This document shows, in pieces, positions 16,185 to 32,365 of a stretch of 64,000 nt of DNA. The notes beneath the pieces are model-generated. The model worked only from the letters and a program-made list of their open reading frames with translations, was not told where the DNA came from and did no database searches. The position numbers and the translations under genes are program-made. Origin of the DNA: Pogonophryne albipinna (Eukaryota; Chordata; Actinopteri; Perciformes; Artedidraconidae); assembly GCA_028583405.1 (NCBI GenBank), contig CM053264.1, positions 8,002,530 to 8,066,529 of the forward strand, read 5' to 3'. The stretch's first letter is position 1; each line of letters opens with the position of its first letter.

Positions 16185-16325
16185 CTGGGTGGATGTTGGC
16201 AGGATGTTGGCTTGATGTTGGCTTGATGTTGGATGTATGCTGGTTGGACTTTGGCTGGATTTTGGCTAGATGATGGCCTGATTTGGCCTAAATGTTAGTC
16301 GGACGTTGACCTGTGATTGGCCTAA
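16185..16325 (+). repeat. Degenerate GATGTTGGCTT minisatellite
   Basis: About 12 diverged units of 10-12 bases with the core GATGTTGGCTT or GGATTTTGGCT run from GGATGTTGGCAGGATGTTGG to GACCTGTGATTGGCC. The first units are nearly identical and later ones drift. Confidence 0.75.
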
Positions 16326-17486
16326 GGCTCATTGAAGCTAGCTGACATACTGACAAATTGGCATAAATGGTAGAATATAGAAAAGGCTGAGCATAATCAT
16401 CCACTAAGCAGTGGGCCTGTAGAAAACAAGTGATGCATAATCACAAACAGACTACAGGCATCAGCTGTGATGCACGCGTCTTACCTGTGATTGGCTGATT
16501 CCTCTGATATTGTTTTACTAAAAAATAATCCATGGTTGGATTTGAACTTTGCTTGATATATGTTCCGGCCTCCCATCAAATCCTTTTCAAACGTAAGGCT
16601 TAAAGAGATGTTTGAGCCGAGCAGTTCCACATTATTAAAAAGTACAGGATGTACAGCTGGACAAGCATCGTGTGAAAGCTGAGAGTAATAATGTGAGCTT
16701 TGTATTACTCACTGTACTTGCTGATCATACAAATATACATTCAAGTGCTCCAGGCACAGCTGTGTGCAACACGTTTCCGAGGTCAAGATGTTTTCCATTT
16801 CTTCCAGTCAACAAAAACACACCCACACTGTTTGTTACTCTTACTGAGTTCATCAGTGTTCTTTGGTGGCCCCCAAAATGCAATGCATGACTCATGATGA
16901 GTTCATCCTCTTTTTTAGATATAAACCTCAAACACACTCACACAAAAATACACAAACACTCCAGTGTGTCGGATCTAAGATTTTTGTCTAGCCTTCACTC
17001 CCCCTCACATCTCCAAAGTTAATGAAACCGCTCCCACAAAGTCACAAGAGAGGCGGCCCTATTCCAAACAACAGAAAATAACACCCAGAGTGAGATTGAA
17101 TATTAAGAAAATGTGACAACAGACCTCAAAATGTGTCATCGGTGAATGAGGGACATAGAAAACATCTTTGAGCATTCAAATTCACCTCAAAACGCATTAG
17201 CTTTGACAGCGGGAGCAGAGAAAAAGGAAAGGCTTTGACTTTTCGAGTAATGACTCATCTGAAAGTGTCACAAAGAAATTAGTGCTAAGTGAATCTAATG
17301 TTGCATTATTTAAGGATATCATCATGCTGCTTGAAACTGATTTGGAAGAAAAAGTCACATAAATATGGTAATTGTGTTTTAAATTGTGATGAAGGTGAAT
17401 GAAGTATTTAGCTGTGAGGAACGACATTCATTTTGAAGAGCTCTTTGGTTACATCTCGTTGATTATCGTCTTTTCTCCTCTTTCAG

Positions 17487-18375
17487 GGATCCAAACCAAC
17501 CAGTTCCACAGGATACAAAGTTCATCCACACAAAACCCAACCGTTTTGAAGAGGTAGCCTGGACCAAGTACAACCCCAAAGACCAGCTCTACCTTCACAT
17601 TGGTCTCAAACCTCGAGTCCGTGACCACTACCGTGCCACCAAGGTGGCTTTCTGGTTGGAACTAGTCCCGCATCTCCACAACATCAATGAATTCTTTCAA
17701 TACGTATCCACCACCACCAAAATACCTCCACAGGACACCACCCCCTACCCTTACACCAAACGATTCCCTGGCAAAAACAACTGGCCGTCCACCACCCGCC
17801 ATCCGGGGGACCCGTCCGCCAACACCAAACAGACCACAGACCAGCGCAAGAGTGGCGACCTGACGGACGAGTCGGCGGTGGTGATCGAGACCAAGAGGGA
17901 CTACTCCACCGAGCTCAGCGTCACCATCGCGGTCGGAGCCTCGCTGCTCTTCCTCAACATCCTCGCCTTCGCTGCGCTCTACTACAAGAAAGACAAGCGG
18001 CGACACGACTCCAACCGGCGCGTCCCCACCCCGCAGCGAAACTCCGCCCCCACCAACACGCCCTCCACCACCAACGACGTGGCCCACCTGCAGAGCGAGG
18101 AGCTCATGTCCCTGCAGATGAAGCAGCAGCAGCTGGAGCTCGAGCACCACCACGAGTGTGAGTCGATGCAGACCCACGAGCACCTCAACTGCCCCCCCGA
18201 CTACACCCTCACCCTGCGCCGCTCTCCCGACGACATACCCCTGATGACGCCCAGCACCATCACCATGATCCCAAACTCGCTGGCTGGCATGCAGCCTCTG
18301 CACAACTTCAATCCTTTTGGTGGCAGCCAGAACAGTACCAACCTGCCCCACGGCCACTCCACCACGCGGGTATAG
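17487..18375 (+). CDS. nlgn4x: Neuroligin-4-like, terminal coding exon (stalk, membrane span, tail)
   Basis: The acceptor is TTTCAG. The 889 coding bases give 295 residues to the TAG at 18373. The exon starts [20 protein letters not shown] and continues through [20 protein letters not shown] and [20 protein letters not shown], the end of the esterase-like domain. A Thr/Pro-rich stalk follows, then a 24-residue membrane helix at 17914-17985 ([20 protein letters not shown]...) stopped by KKDKRR. The cytoplasmic tail has the gephyrin-type region [20 protein letters not shown] and ends STTRV, the class I PDZ ligand for PSD-95-type scaffolds. [12 protein letters not shown] and [14 protein letters not shown] favour NLGN4X over NLGN1-3. 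The juxtamembrane tail has extra Pro/Thr-rich and Gln/His-rich stretches ([24 protein letters not shown]). Teleosts may have two copies, and a/b cannot be assigned. Confidence 0.97.
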
Positions 18376-18973
18376 CTCCACCAGACGGAGGGTGTTGGAG
18401 ACCCTGTGGATCGGCCACTGACCTCGCCAGGCTAATTCGAGTGGCTGCCAGTGTGAAGCACAGACTTAGCAGATGTTATTTTGCTACCATGCCTTCTCGA
18501 AAAGCATATACAGTATTAATTGATCATGAACTCATAAAGTGAATGTTACTACAGTAATAACTACTTGGAGCTCAGCTTCATGGAAGGTTTTTGAGGAGTT
18601 TTACCAAAAGAAAAGGCAACCAGGGGATGACTATTATTATTCTTACAGGAAAAAGTGAACAGTTTGACAGGGGCTTTTGTGCCATAAATACACAACAGGA
18701 AGACTGCTGTTGAAAAGCATCAATTGAGACATCATCTTTTCATGATCCTTCATGACACCTGACTTGGGCACAGAATTCTACACCCCAGCCTGAAATGTAT
18801 TTATGAAAACTTTGTAAAAAAGGAAAGAAAGAAAGACAGAAAAAGGTATATAGTTGTGCGTTGAAATTTAAAAATCTAAAAAACGCAAAAAAATATGTTA
18901 AAAGAGCTTCTTAATTATTTATTTTGGCTGAGATCTTTTGGGTTTTTCAAGCTTGTGCTTTCTGTTACGTGCG

Positions 18974-18981
18974 TGTAAATA
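18974..18981 (+). promoter_or_regulatory. Pumilio-type element TGTAAATA in 3' UTR
   Basis: An exact match to the PUM recognition pattern TGTANATA in the sense strand, about 600 bases after the stop codon. Confidence 0.45.
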
Positions 18982-19487
18982 TATTGGAACATTCATCATT
19001 CTTTTTACGATCACAACCCATTGTTTTTTTTTCACAGAACGACCAAAATGCGAACACAATCCCATCCTCGGAGAGTTGCACAGTGTGCCGGTCATCACAT
19101 GCAATACTGTTTCCTGCTTTCGCTTCGTTTCCATTCTTTACACATTGCATGTCCAGGAAGAGCTTTACTCTCCATTCTCAGACACGTTCCCCGTCTGAGA
19201 ATGAGGACTGACTTAATCCCTTCACCTGCTGTCATCCTGTTATGTTTCCAATAGTTTTCTTTGTGGGCTTTTTTCTGTCTTGCAATCTCAGCACTGCCTG
19301 AGCTTACGATGTGACCAGCAATGTATTATTTAGAACTAAAAAAGGCAGTGTTTTTTTGTATCAATATTGGTTGGATATGTTTGTAAAGAAATATATGTTA
19401 GATATTTCAAAATGTCATATGCTAGCAATATGTAAAGTATTGTGCCAGGCTTGTGATTTTTTTGGGTTACAAAAGCAAGTGAATGAG

Positions 19488-19495
19488 TGTAAATA
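19488..19495 (+). promoter_or_regulatory. Pumilio-type element TGTAAATA in 3' UTR, second copy
   Basis: A second exact match to TGTANATA. It overlaps the ATTAAA at 19495-19500 by one base, so it would sit at the end of a proximal polyadenylated form. Confidence 0.45.
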
Positions 19496-19791
19496 TTAAA
19501 GATATTAGTATCATGAAATTACAACAAAAGTAACCATTAAATCTCTTTCCGTTTTTGCATCCTACTACAAAAAAATGGAAGTACATCCAGAAGATTTTAA
19601 GCTACATTTGTAAATTCTATAAAAGATATATTCTTGCCATTTGGTCCCTAAACCAGTCAAGATAACAAAGGTTTTAATGTAGAGTTTCAAAATTCTTAGT
19701 TTGTCTAATTTCTGTTTGCGGTTTTTGCCTTAAGTGATAATAGAGATATTTCTGGCTGGACACCTGTATACACTTTTTCTGCAACATTTTT

Positions 19792-19797
19792 AATAAA
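19792..19797 (+). terminator. Polyadenylation signal AATAAA
   Basis: A canonical hexamer about 1.4 kb after the stop codon, in the sense strand of the neuroligin gene. It is the last strong signal before sequence character changes at about 19840. Confidence 0.6.
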
Positions 19798-19815
19798 ATA
19801 TCACAGTATTTTCTA

Positions 19816-22800
19816 AAAAAAGAGAAAAAAAGAACATGGATTTGATTGGTTGGTTGTGTGCATTGTGTTTGTGTCAGTCGATAATGCAGGATACATCAAC
19901 CCTAACCCTAGCCAAGAGGCATGGGTATGTCTTGTGTTCTTCTCATGTCTCGAGGGAGATACTTTGGATTCATGAAACAATTAGAGTGATTCCCAACATA
20001 ATTTAGGTATCTAGGGATACAGTACCAAGAAAAGGAAAATACCAAAACATGAGAAGTTTCTCATAACACAATTGGAAATCATAGAAAAGGAAAATATGAA
20101 GAATATGTGAAAGATTGTTCAGGTGCAATATTTTCGTTCCCATGATTCAGTGGTAATCCTCCTTTCAAAGCAGGTCGACTTATTCCCGTTGCAGCTGTGT
20201 GGTTCTTATTGAGTTTGACTCGATAAATACCGGCAATTTAGCGCTTGAAACTTTTGAAACATTGAATTGCATCTGCAAACAGTTTGGACTCTGCCAGCTA
20301 AGCTACATTTCCTGACTATTTGGGCTTTTGTGATTTGCTGTTGTGCTCCGTAAGGGAAAACACGACTTCTGAGCTGAATAGCAAAGAGTTTTGCCGAGCC
20401 TCCCCTGATACTCCAAGCCTCCTGGATTCAGTAAAACTGTCTTGAACTCCCCCCCCCTCCCCTCTTCTCACTATTCAATCTATCGATCCCTTTTGCAACA
20501 AGCCAAGCAAATTAGCTTTTGACTTAAAACTGAAGTGACGGGGGGAAAATTGAAATCTTTAATAGTAATCTGCAGTTACTGAGGTGCGGTGGATGTCGCC
20601 ATACCATCCAGTGTGACATTTGCAAAGCCCCCCGATAAGTAAAGTATGATGTGACGTGGAAAAATGTCTTTCATTAGCAGAAATGGTTTGATCCATAATA
20701 TATGATCCAGCAAACAAGCCTTATACGTAGTGGGATGAATATTTATTTTCAGACTTGTGGTGCAAACAAAGCCGCGTGATTGTGCAGGCTCCCTTTTAAT
20801 TGGCATATTGTTTATGCTTAGGGTAATGGGGTGGAGGTGGGGTGGGGGGGTGGGCTGAGTGAGGGGTGATGCAGGGAGAATGGCAGGCAGGTGGGGGGTG
20901 AATGTGAATACTGGAGACTCGACTGGAAGTTAATTAAGCTGGCAACAGTGCTCCATCACTCAGCACTGGTCCCGGAGCTGTCATTCAAGCGCACCGCTCT
21001 CCAGGCAGCCATTACCGAGGCGTATCGATCGCCACGGTGACAAGGTAGTGCACCAAATGGGAGTGGGCAGGGGTGAGGGTTTTTTCGTGGGTGTGCTTTG
21101 CTGTAAGAGTTGTGAGGTGTTATGTGTTTCTCAGTCAGAACCCGCAAACAGGAATTAAAATGCAGGTAAATACCTCAGCGGCAAAGCCAGTTGATTACAT
21201 TCCCCTCCCTGGGTAGCTGGAGCCTTGATCGATGCATATGAAATCTTCAGTCAATATATATGCAGTTAAGTGGTGAAAAGCCTGTGTTGCAGTAATGGCC
21301 TCCAGAAATCCCCTAACAGTTTATTTGGAAAATGTTGTCCTCAACTCACGTTCAGCCTCCTGCATAGTTTTCCTGACCAGGGGAATTCTAGACATTACTT
21401 GTTGTCCATGTTAATGAATCTTGCATGATAGCAAAGGATTATGGGAATTTTGCAATCTAGTCTTTTGCATTTTCGGTGTTGGTACACTCACCAGCAGGGG
21501 ACCATCAAGCCAACAGGGGGACATTGGCAGCAGGTTATTTGCCACTTATTCAGGGCTGCATTAACACAGCAGGTGGTCCCAGAGTCAAATTGAGCTGTGC
21601 GCCCCTATTGATCGTCCAATGCTAACACTCTCATTGCATTTCGCCTAATATCGTGCATGCTTTCAAGTGAAGCGCACAGGCAGAGCAGACCAACAGTAGC
21701 AGCTGTATTATATTTAGCCGGAAAAAAAGATTTCAGATTGTCTCCCAAATTAGAGGATAAAACATCATCTGTTAAACTATTGTCTTACTTGACCCGGCAA
21801 TCGGTCATTTACTTTTCAGAAACTGCTGCAAAGACTCGTACTATAGCTTAAGGGCTTTGTCACTGTATCTTGTTACTGGGCATTTGCTGAAACGACTGAT
21901 GCTTTCATTTTTCTTGAGTTGTCACTTTCGTTTTTAGCCTTTTTTTTTTCTACAAATCACTTTATATTACATTCAACCATTATCCATCAATGTGTGCAAC
22001 CAATGCTTCTGCAGTTATGTCTTAAAGGGAAGACTGAAAGGTCATTCAGAACTGATATGAGCACTTTCCTTTCAGGGTAGAACGGCATTTGTACTAAGTA
22101 GCTTTTTGGAAGCATGCTAAACCATTCAGTACACACTTCCTGCAGTGTATAACAACTTTAGCACTTAGCTAAATCCAGTTATACGTTACATTTCCTCTAA
22201 TTCGAATTACGTGAACATATTTTTTAGGAGGCGGTGTTGTAGATAGTAATTTTGAGTAGGGGTTTCATGATCCGTACTACAGGTTGCTGAGATTCTGAGG
22301 TTACATGATAGCTAATGGCCTGTTCCATCAATTCCTTTGTGCTGAATTCAATTGGAAAATATGCAGTTTGCTTCACTGGTGATCCTGGATGGACTCGTGC
22401 TGTAGCCTGGGGAAGCAGCTGGCCTGCTCCAATGTCCTCATTTCTCTGCACTTTGTCTCATCACAACATCACACGGATCCCATTCAATTAAAATGTTTTA
22501 AATAGACAATGGGAGAGGGAAGATTTCAGAAAGTCTGCTTTGGGTTGGATGGTTGATACACTGTAATTACACTGCTGACTGTGGGAGTGCTGAGCAGATG
22601 TACAGCCATCTTGTGTGCTAAGTTGTTGCACAGTGGATCCCATCCAAACTCACAAGTGGGTTTCAGAATGTTTTATTGTTAAGCGTTCTCAGTCTAAGTT
22701 TGTTTTTGAGGTACCGGCAGAAATTCATGTTGGTAGTGCCAACTAACGCACACGGCATTCAGCAGTGAAGCCTCTGGAGGAGGATGTAAAAACGCTCGGG

Positions 22801-24888
22801 CTCAATATTTTAAATGTTTACCTTTCAACCATCTAAACTAGATTTAATTAAACCTTCAGAGGGTCCATATTTCATTACCTTCCTTGGAGTTGTATTATTG
22901 AAATTACTTATTTATACTATACAGAAACACCAAAACAATACTGAGAAATGATTCCATCTCAGATGAAAGGTAAATATCTCCCTCTATCCTGATTAAAGTT
23001 TTACACACACTGACACAGTGTTAAATAATACTGCATAGCACATTAACATACCAATCATTTAACAGTCTCACAAGGAACCCATGTTTATTTATGAATCACA
23101 GTCAGATGCAGCAAATGTGCATCGGCTCATGTCTTTTGGATGAAATGTATGTCAAACAGATTAAGTGGCTTTAAACATAATGAGGAAATGTTGCTGGAGA
23201 ATGTACATGTTCTGTAAAAATGTTCACTTTGAACAGTTTCATTTCATTTCCCTACAGCTTGCTTGCCAATAACGCGTGATTTGCATATTTACAATTACAG
23301 AAACCAAACAAACTTAGTTTACTAATTTAATTTATAGCACAAAATCATAGAAAACAAAAGAAAAACTTTGGGGAAAAGGAATTAGGCTTGTGATTAATAA
23401 CCTGGAAAGGGGGCGTAACATTGTTTTTATTTATGTGTTTGGCTTGTGTTGGCTTTTGTGTATGAAAAGTGCTCTAAGAACAAAGTTTGATTTGATTTAG
23501 AATGAATTACATGTGTTTACCAGACTAAAAACCCATACTACTTATCAGCTGATCCATGAAAAGTATACTCACATTGATTGGACATTAACAGCAATGTAAC
23601 ATGTGCACATTAGGTCCTTGTTATGTTCAGTTCTACTGCCTTAACATTGCTGTTCATCATATGCTAGATGGGGACCAGTAAGGAATATCACAGCTCCAGC
23701 TCTCTATTGTGCAGCCTGTAACCAGGAGGCAGTGTGTCTCCCTCTGATGGAGACACAGCCTGGAGGACAGGGAGGTCAGTGCTAGATTATATTTTGTCCT
23801 GCCGCTGCATCTCCAGATGAAATCGCTCAGATGATTTATGGCGGGCGGCTGGACGGCAGCGGCTCAGGGAGCAGTGCTTCCTCCGACCCCGGCAGACACA
23901 CACCAAATTGGGTTACTCCCAAAACGCAAAGGGTCTGTCTCAGACTAACAAATGTAATCATGGCCTTCCTCCCCTGCAGGTTGTTTTAATACCGAGGGAT
24001 GACAGAGGTCTCTCATCCCTCCATGCCTCTTTACGGCAGACACAGATATAGTCCTGTCAACGTGTCTGCGGCACAAACACAGCAGACCATGAGTTATTTT
24101 TGCCAGCTTGGAACATAAATCACAAGTTTGAGACACAACCCAAGAGTTCTGTAGACTCTATTCTGTAATGAGTACTCCTAAAGGCTGTGAAAAGAGAACA
24201 ATATCTGTTTTCTTGTAAGTCTCAATCTACCTTACTACCATGGAATTTGAAACAAGATTTACTTTAGCAAAGAAATGAATAGCATTGCTCTTGGAAAGTG
24301 ATTTAAATGACACCTTATATGGTTTTAAGCTTCATCAACGACACTACATTACACTGAGCTTTTATTTAGCTTTATTTAGCTTTTAAGAAGTCTTATCATA
24401 TACAAACCGCGTGGGTCGTGTTCTTTTCTATTTGCTGTGAAATTCACTAAGTTGTTGATCCTATAAGTCGACTTGGTTTATGCCACTGTTAAGCTGGCTC
24501 TGGTTATAGTCAAGCAAATGCCATGATAATCCAATTTCAAAGTCTTGCATTGACTTTAATGCCACAGAAACAAGCAGAGAATAGCTGAAGTACAAATGCT
24601 GACTCCTATTTAGGGTTTTATTGGAGTAAGCTGCAGGGGGGAATCAATACATGGCATGACTTAGAGTTATAGGAGCATGTATGGATTATGATAGAAGCTG
24701 GTCATGGGGACATGTACCATGACAAACTGGAAAACCTTGAGGGAAATAACAAATGTTTGACACATTCTACTGACAAGCTAAATGTTCCTTCTTAGCTTAG
24801 AACCAATGACATTTAAACCAATCAAACCTGAAATGTATCTCATTTTATGTTTATTGTAATTGTATTTTGGAGTTTTACTTGATACCAC
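19816..24888. other. Intergenic, nothing gene-like seen
   Basis: No ORF here resembles a known protein, and no RNA gene was recognised. Contents are a telomere-like tract at 19898-19910, a G-rich tract at about 20825-20900, and an L2-type LINE tail near 23445-23500. The rest is unassigned. Confidence 0.7.
23445..23500 (+). mobile_element. Short LINE 3' tail remnant
   Basis: GTATGAAAAGTGCTCTAAGA followed by AAAGTTTGATTTGATTTAG has the form of a CR1/L2 3' end (…TGCTCTATAAATAAAGTTTGATTTGATT). Only about 55 bases remain. Confidence 0.55.
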
Positions 24889-25140
24889 TGTGATAGGAGC
24901 TAATCAAGCACACCTGATGTCACTCTCACTGTTTGAGCAGACAGGGGCGTGGTCTAAGCAGGTAGGAGGAGGCGGGGTCAGAACTGATGTCACGTTTTGA
25001 TTGGTGTTGACTGACTCATTAGTGTGAATTGGAGGCACCTGCGGGAGACTGTTTGAGCTGCTACAAAACACGACTCCAGAGGGAAGACATTCTGGGAAAC
25101 AAGGGGAATTAGTACTAGCAGCACCAGCACCAGGTACTGT
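24889..25140 (+). promoter_or_regulatory. Promoter-like or LTR-like island with CRE/AP-1-type sites
   Basis: Within 250 bases there are two TGATGTCAC sites, one TGACTCAT (AP-1 form), GC-box-like GGGGCGTGG and GAGGCGGGG, and then CTACAAAAC. A possible splice donor, CACCAGGTACTG, lies at the right edge. The density is unlike the AT-rich flanks. It could be a retroelement LTR or 5' UTR, or a host enhancer. No linked ORF is visible. Confidence 0.3.
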
Positions 25141-30379
<5,239 letters not shown>

Positions 30380-32286
30380 TATGAAAGGATAGGATAGATA
30401 AAACGGAGGGGAAGATCCCGACCTTCTCCTCCTCCACCTTGTCTTAATGTCCTATCAGTTCCTGGCGACGAGCCATTCCTCATTTCGTCTTTTTCATCAT
30501 CTCCCTTGACCTTTCTGTTGGGTGGCCTCCCTCAGCTCCACATCGCCTTTTTCCCGAGATCGCTGCCAACCCTGGCTCCAACTAACCACTGCCCCCCCTA
30601 TCCTCCACTGAAGTGTCAGATGTTGTAACTGTCACAGGCAGCCAGCCCGCTCTGTGTCTTCCACTCTTTAATATAAATGTCTCTGGGTGGCTCTATTTCT
30701 GTCCTTGATTTCTCCAACGTAACACCTGCGTAACCATCGCCGTGGCAGAGACAGTTGACGTGTTTTTCAGCTGTGTAGCTGCAGCTCCGTATCTGGACTG
30801 GTCAGACACAGACACTCTCGCTCTTGGGTTACACCTTAAGGTTGTTAAGTAGACACATTTAAAGATTCGCATCTTGGGGACTTTTGGTGCATTACCCACA
30901 ACCAAAAATATTACATTATGGCCAATGTATGTTGGTAACCAGGCAATGTATGACACAGGTTACATTTCTGGAACGACCAATTTAAATATCTACCTATTAA
31001 TGTAATGTTATTTTTTTAAGCTAGCCAACTAAGACTTTCACATTTTGATTGGACATGTTGCCTCAAATTCTGATAGTCATCTGGGCTTGCTACCAAGCTA
31101 ACTAGCATGCTAGTGGTTAGCTTGTGAGCTATAATGAACCAGCCTTGCAATCTCTTATATCGAGAACAATTTATATAAAAATGACTCTTTTTATAAGCAT
31201 TTCATTAAGTCCAACATCGCCCCACAGTGTGATCTCATCAGGCGATGCAGGCAGGAGTGTAATGACGTGCTTTAATGACAGCGCCCGTGTGTCCACTTCA
31301 AGTACCTTACACTGAATTCTCCTGCACACATTTGACTCTCCACACACATGAGGTTTCTGTAATACCTCCTCCTTCATGCCTGTTGAGGTCCAGGAGAGAG
31401 ACAGTTCTCTATCTTCTGTCCCTCTGACAACTCATTTCATGGAAATGATTCATGAACCGGCCTGATGTACAGTAATCACTCCTTCAGTCCTTTCCAATGT
31501 CATTTTGTTACAAGGGACTATACATGTATTCCTAGATAGGCCTTATGAATGAGCAACATTTGCCTGGTTATTTGTATGGAGTGTTTGGTGAACAGTGTTC
31601 CCAGAAAAACCTTGAATTGTTACGATTTTAACCTTAAAGTCTATTTTAGTAATGGGCAGAAGCAAAAAAATCGTCCTTATAGATTTGAATTGTGAACGTT
31701 GCATTTAGCGACAATGTTCTTTTGTTCTAATGCAGTAAATGGCTACGTGATTAATCTCACACAGAGGCATATGCACTCTGGCTGTATAGACTGTAATATG
31801 GCTAGTGATTCCCCCTTAATGCACAGCTTAGAAAGTGAATTGATCCTAATAACTAAATGAGTATGGAAATGAAGGAGTGATGAAACAGAGAGGGGGGAAG
31901 AGAGAGGTGGAGGGAGGAGGTCTCTGTGTGAGAAGTAATTAATTTGAGAATGAATGAATGAAAGAACAGAAATAGAAGCACAAGAATGAGAAATCAAATA
32001 TTGCACATGGGAAAACGTGGTAATAAGCTGAGTTATCAACGTGGAGAGCTCTAGGAATATGTTGAAGCCCATGTGTTACCATGTCAATTCCATCACATCA
32101 TCAATTTGCATGATCTGCATCACTCCCATGAGTTAAGAATGCAGCAGGAAGCAAGAAGAACGGCATAACATTTGCATATTTACAAGAACAAAGATAAGAT
32201 GCGTTAATTTGCCACTATTTGTTCATTTATTCCCTTCTCTGTTAGTTAATAAGAAACAGTAAAGGGCAAAACATTAAGGCAAGGTT

Positions 32287-32290
<4 letters not shown>

Positions 32291-32359
<69 letters not shown>
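32291..32359. repeat. (TA)n microsatellite, about 69 bp
   Basis: A pure TA array with a short TG extension at its right edge, likely a cruciform-prone site. Confidence 0.97.

Positions 32360-32365
<6 letters not shown>

Larger units (their letters stand above)
18376..19815 (+). other. nlgn4x: Neuroligin 3' UTR (inferred)
   Basis: Sequence after the TAG stop is AT-rich and non-coding. Candidate polyadenylation signals are ATTAAA at 19495-19500 and 19536-19541 and a canonical AATAAA at 19792-19797, which I take as the distal end. Two Pumilio-type TGTAAATA sites occur at 18974 and 19488. The true 3' end needs transcript data. Confidence 0.7.

Noticed and set aside
17662..18381. 239-codon open frame on the - strand opposite the last neuroligin exon
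   Set aside because: A mirror of a GC-rich true exon; it has no homology and the + strand frame is clearly the gene.
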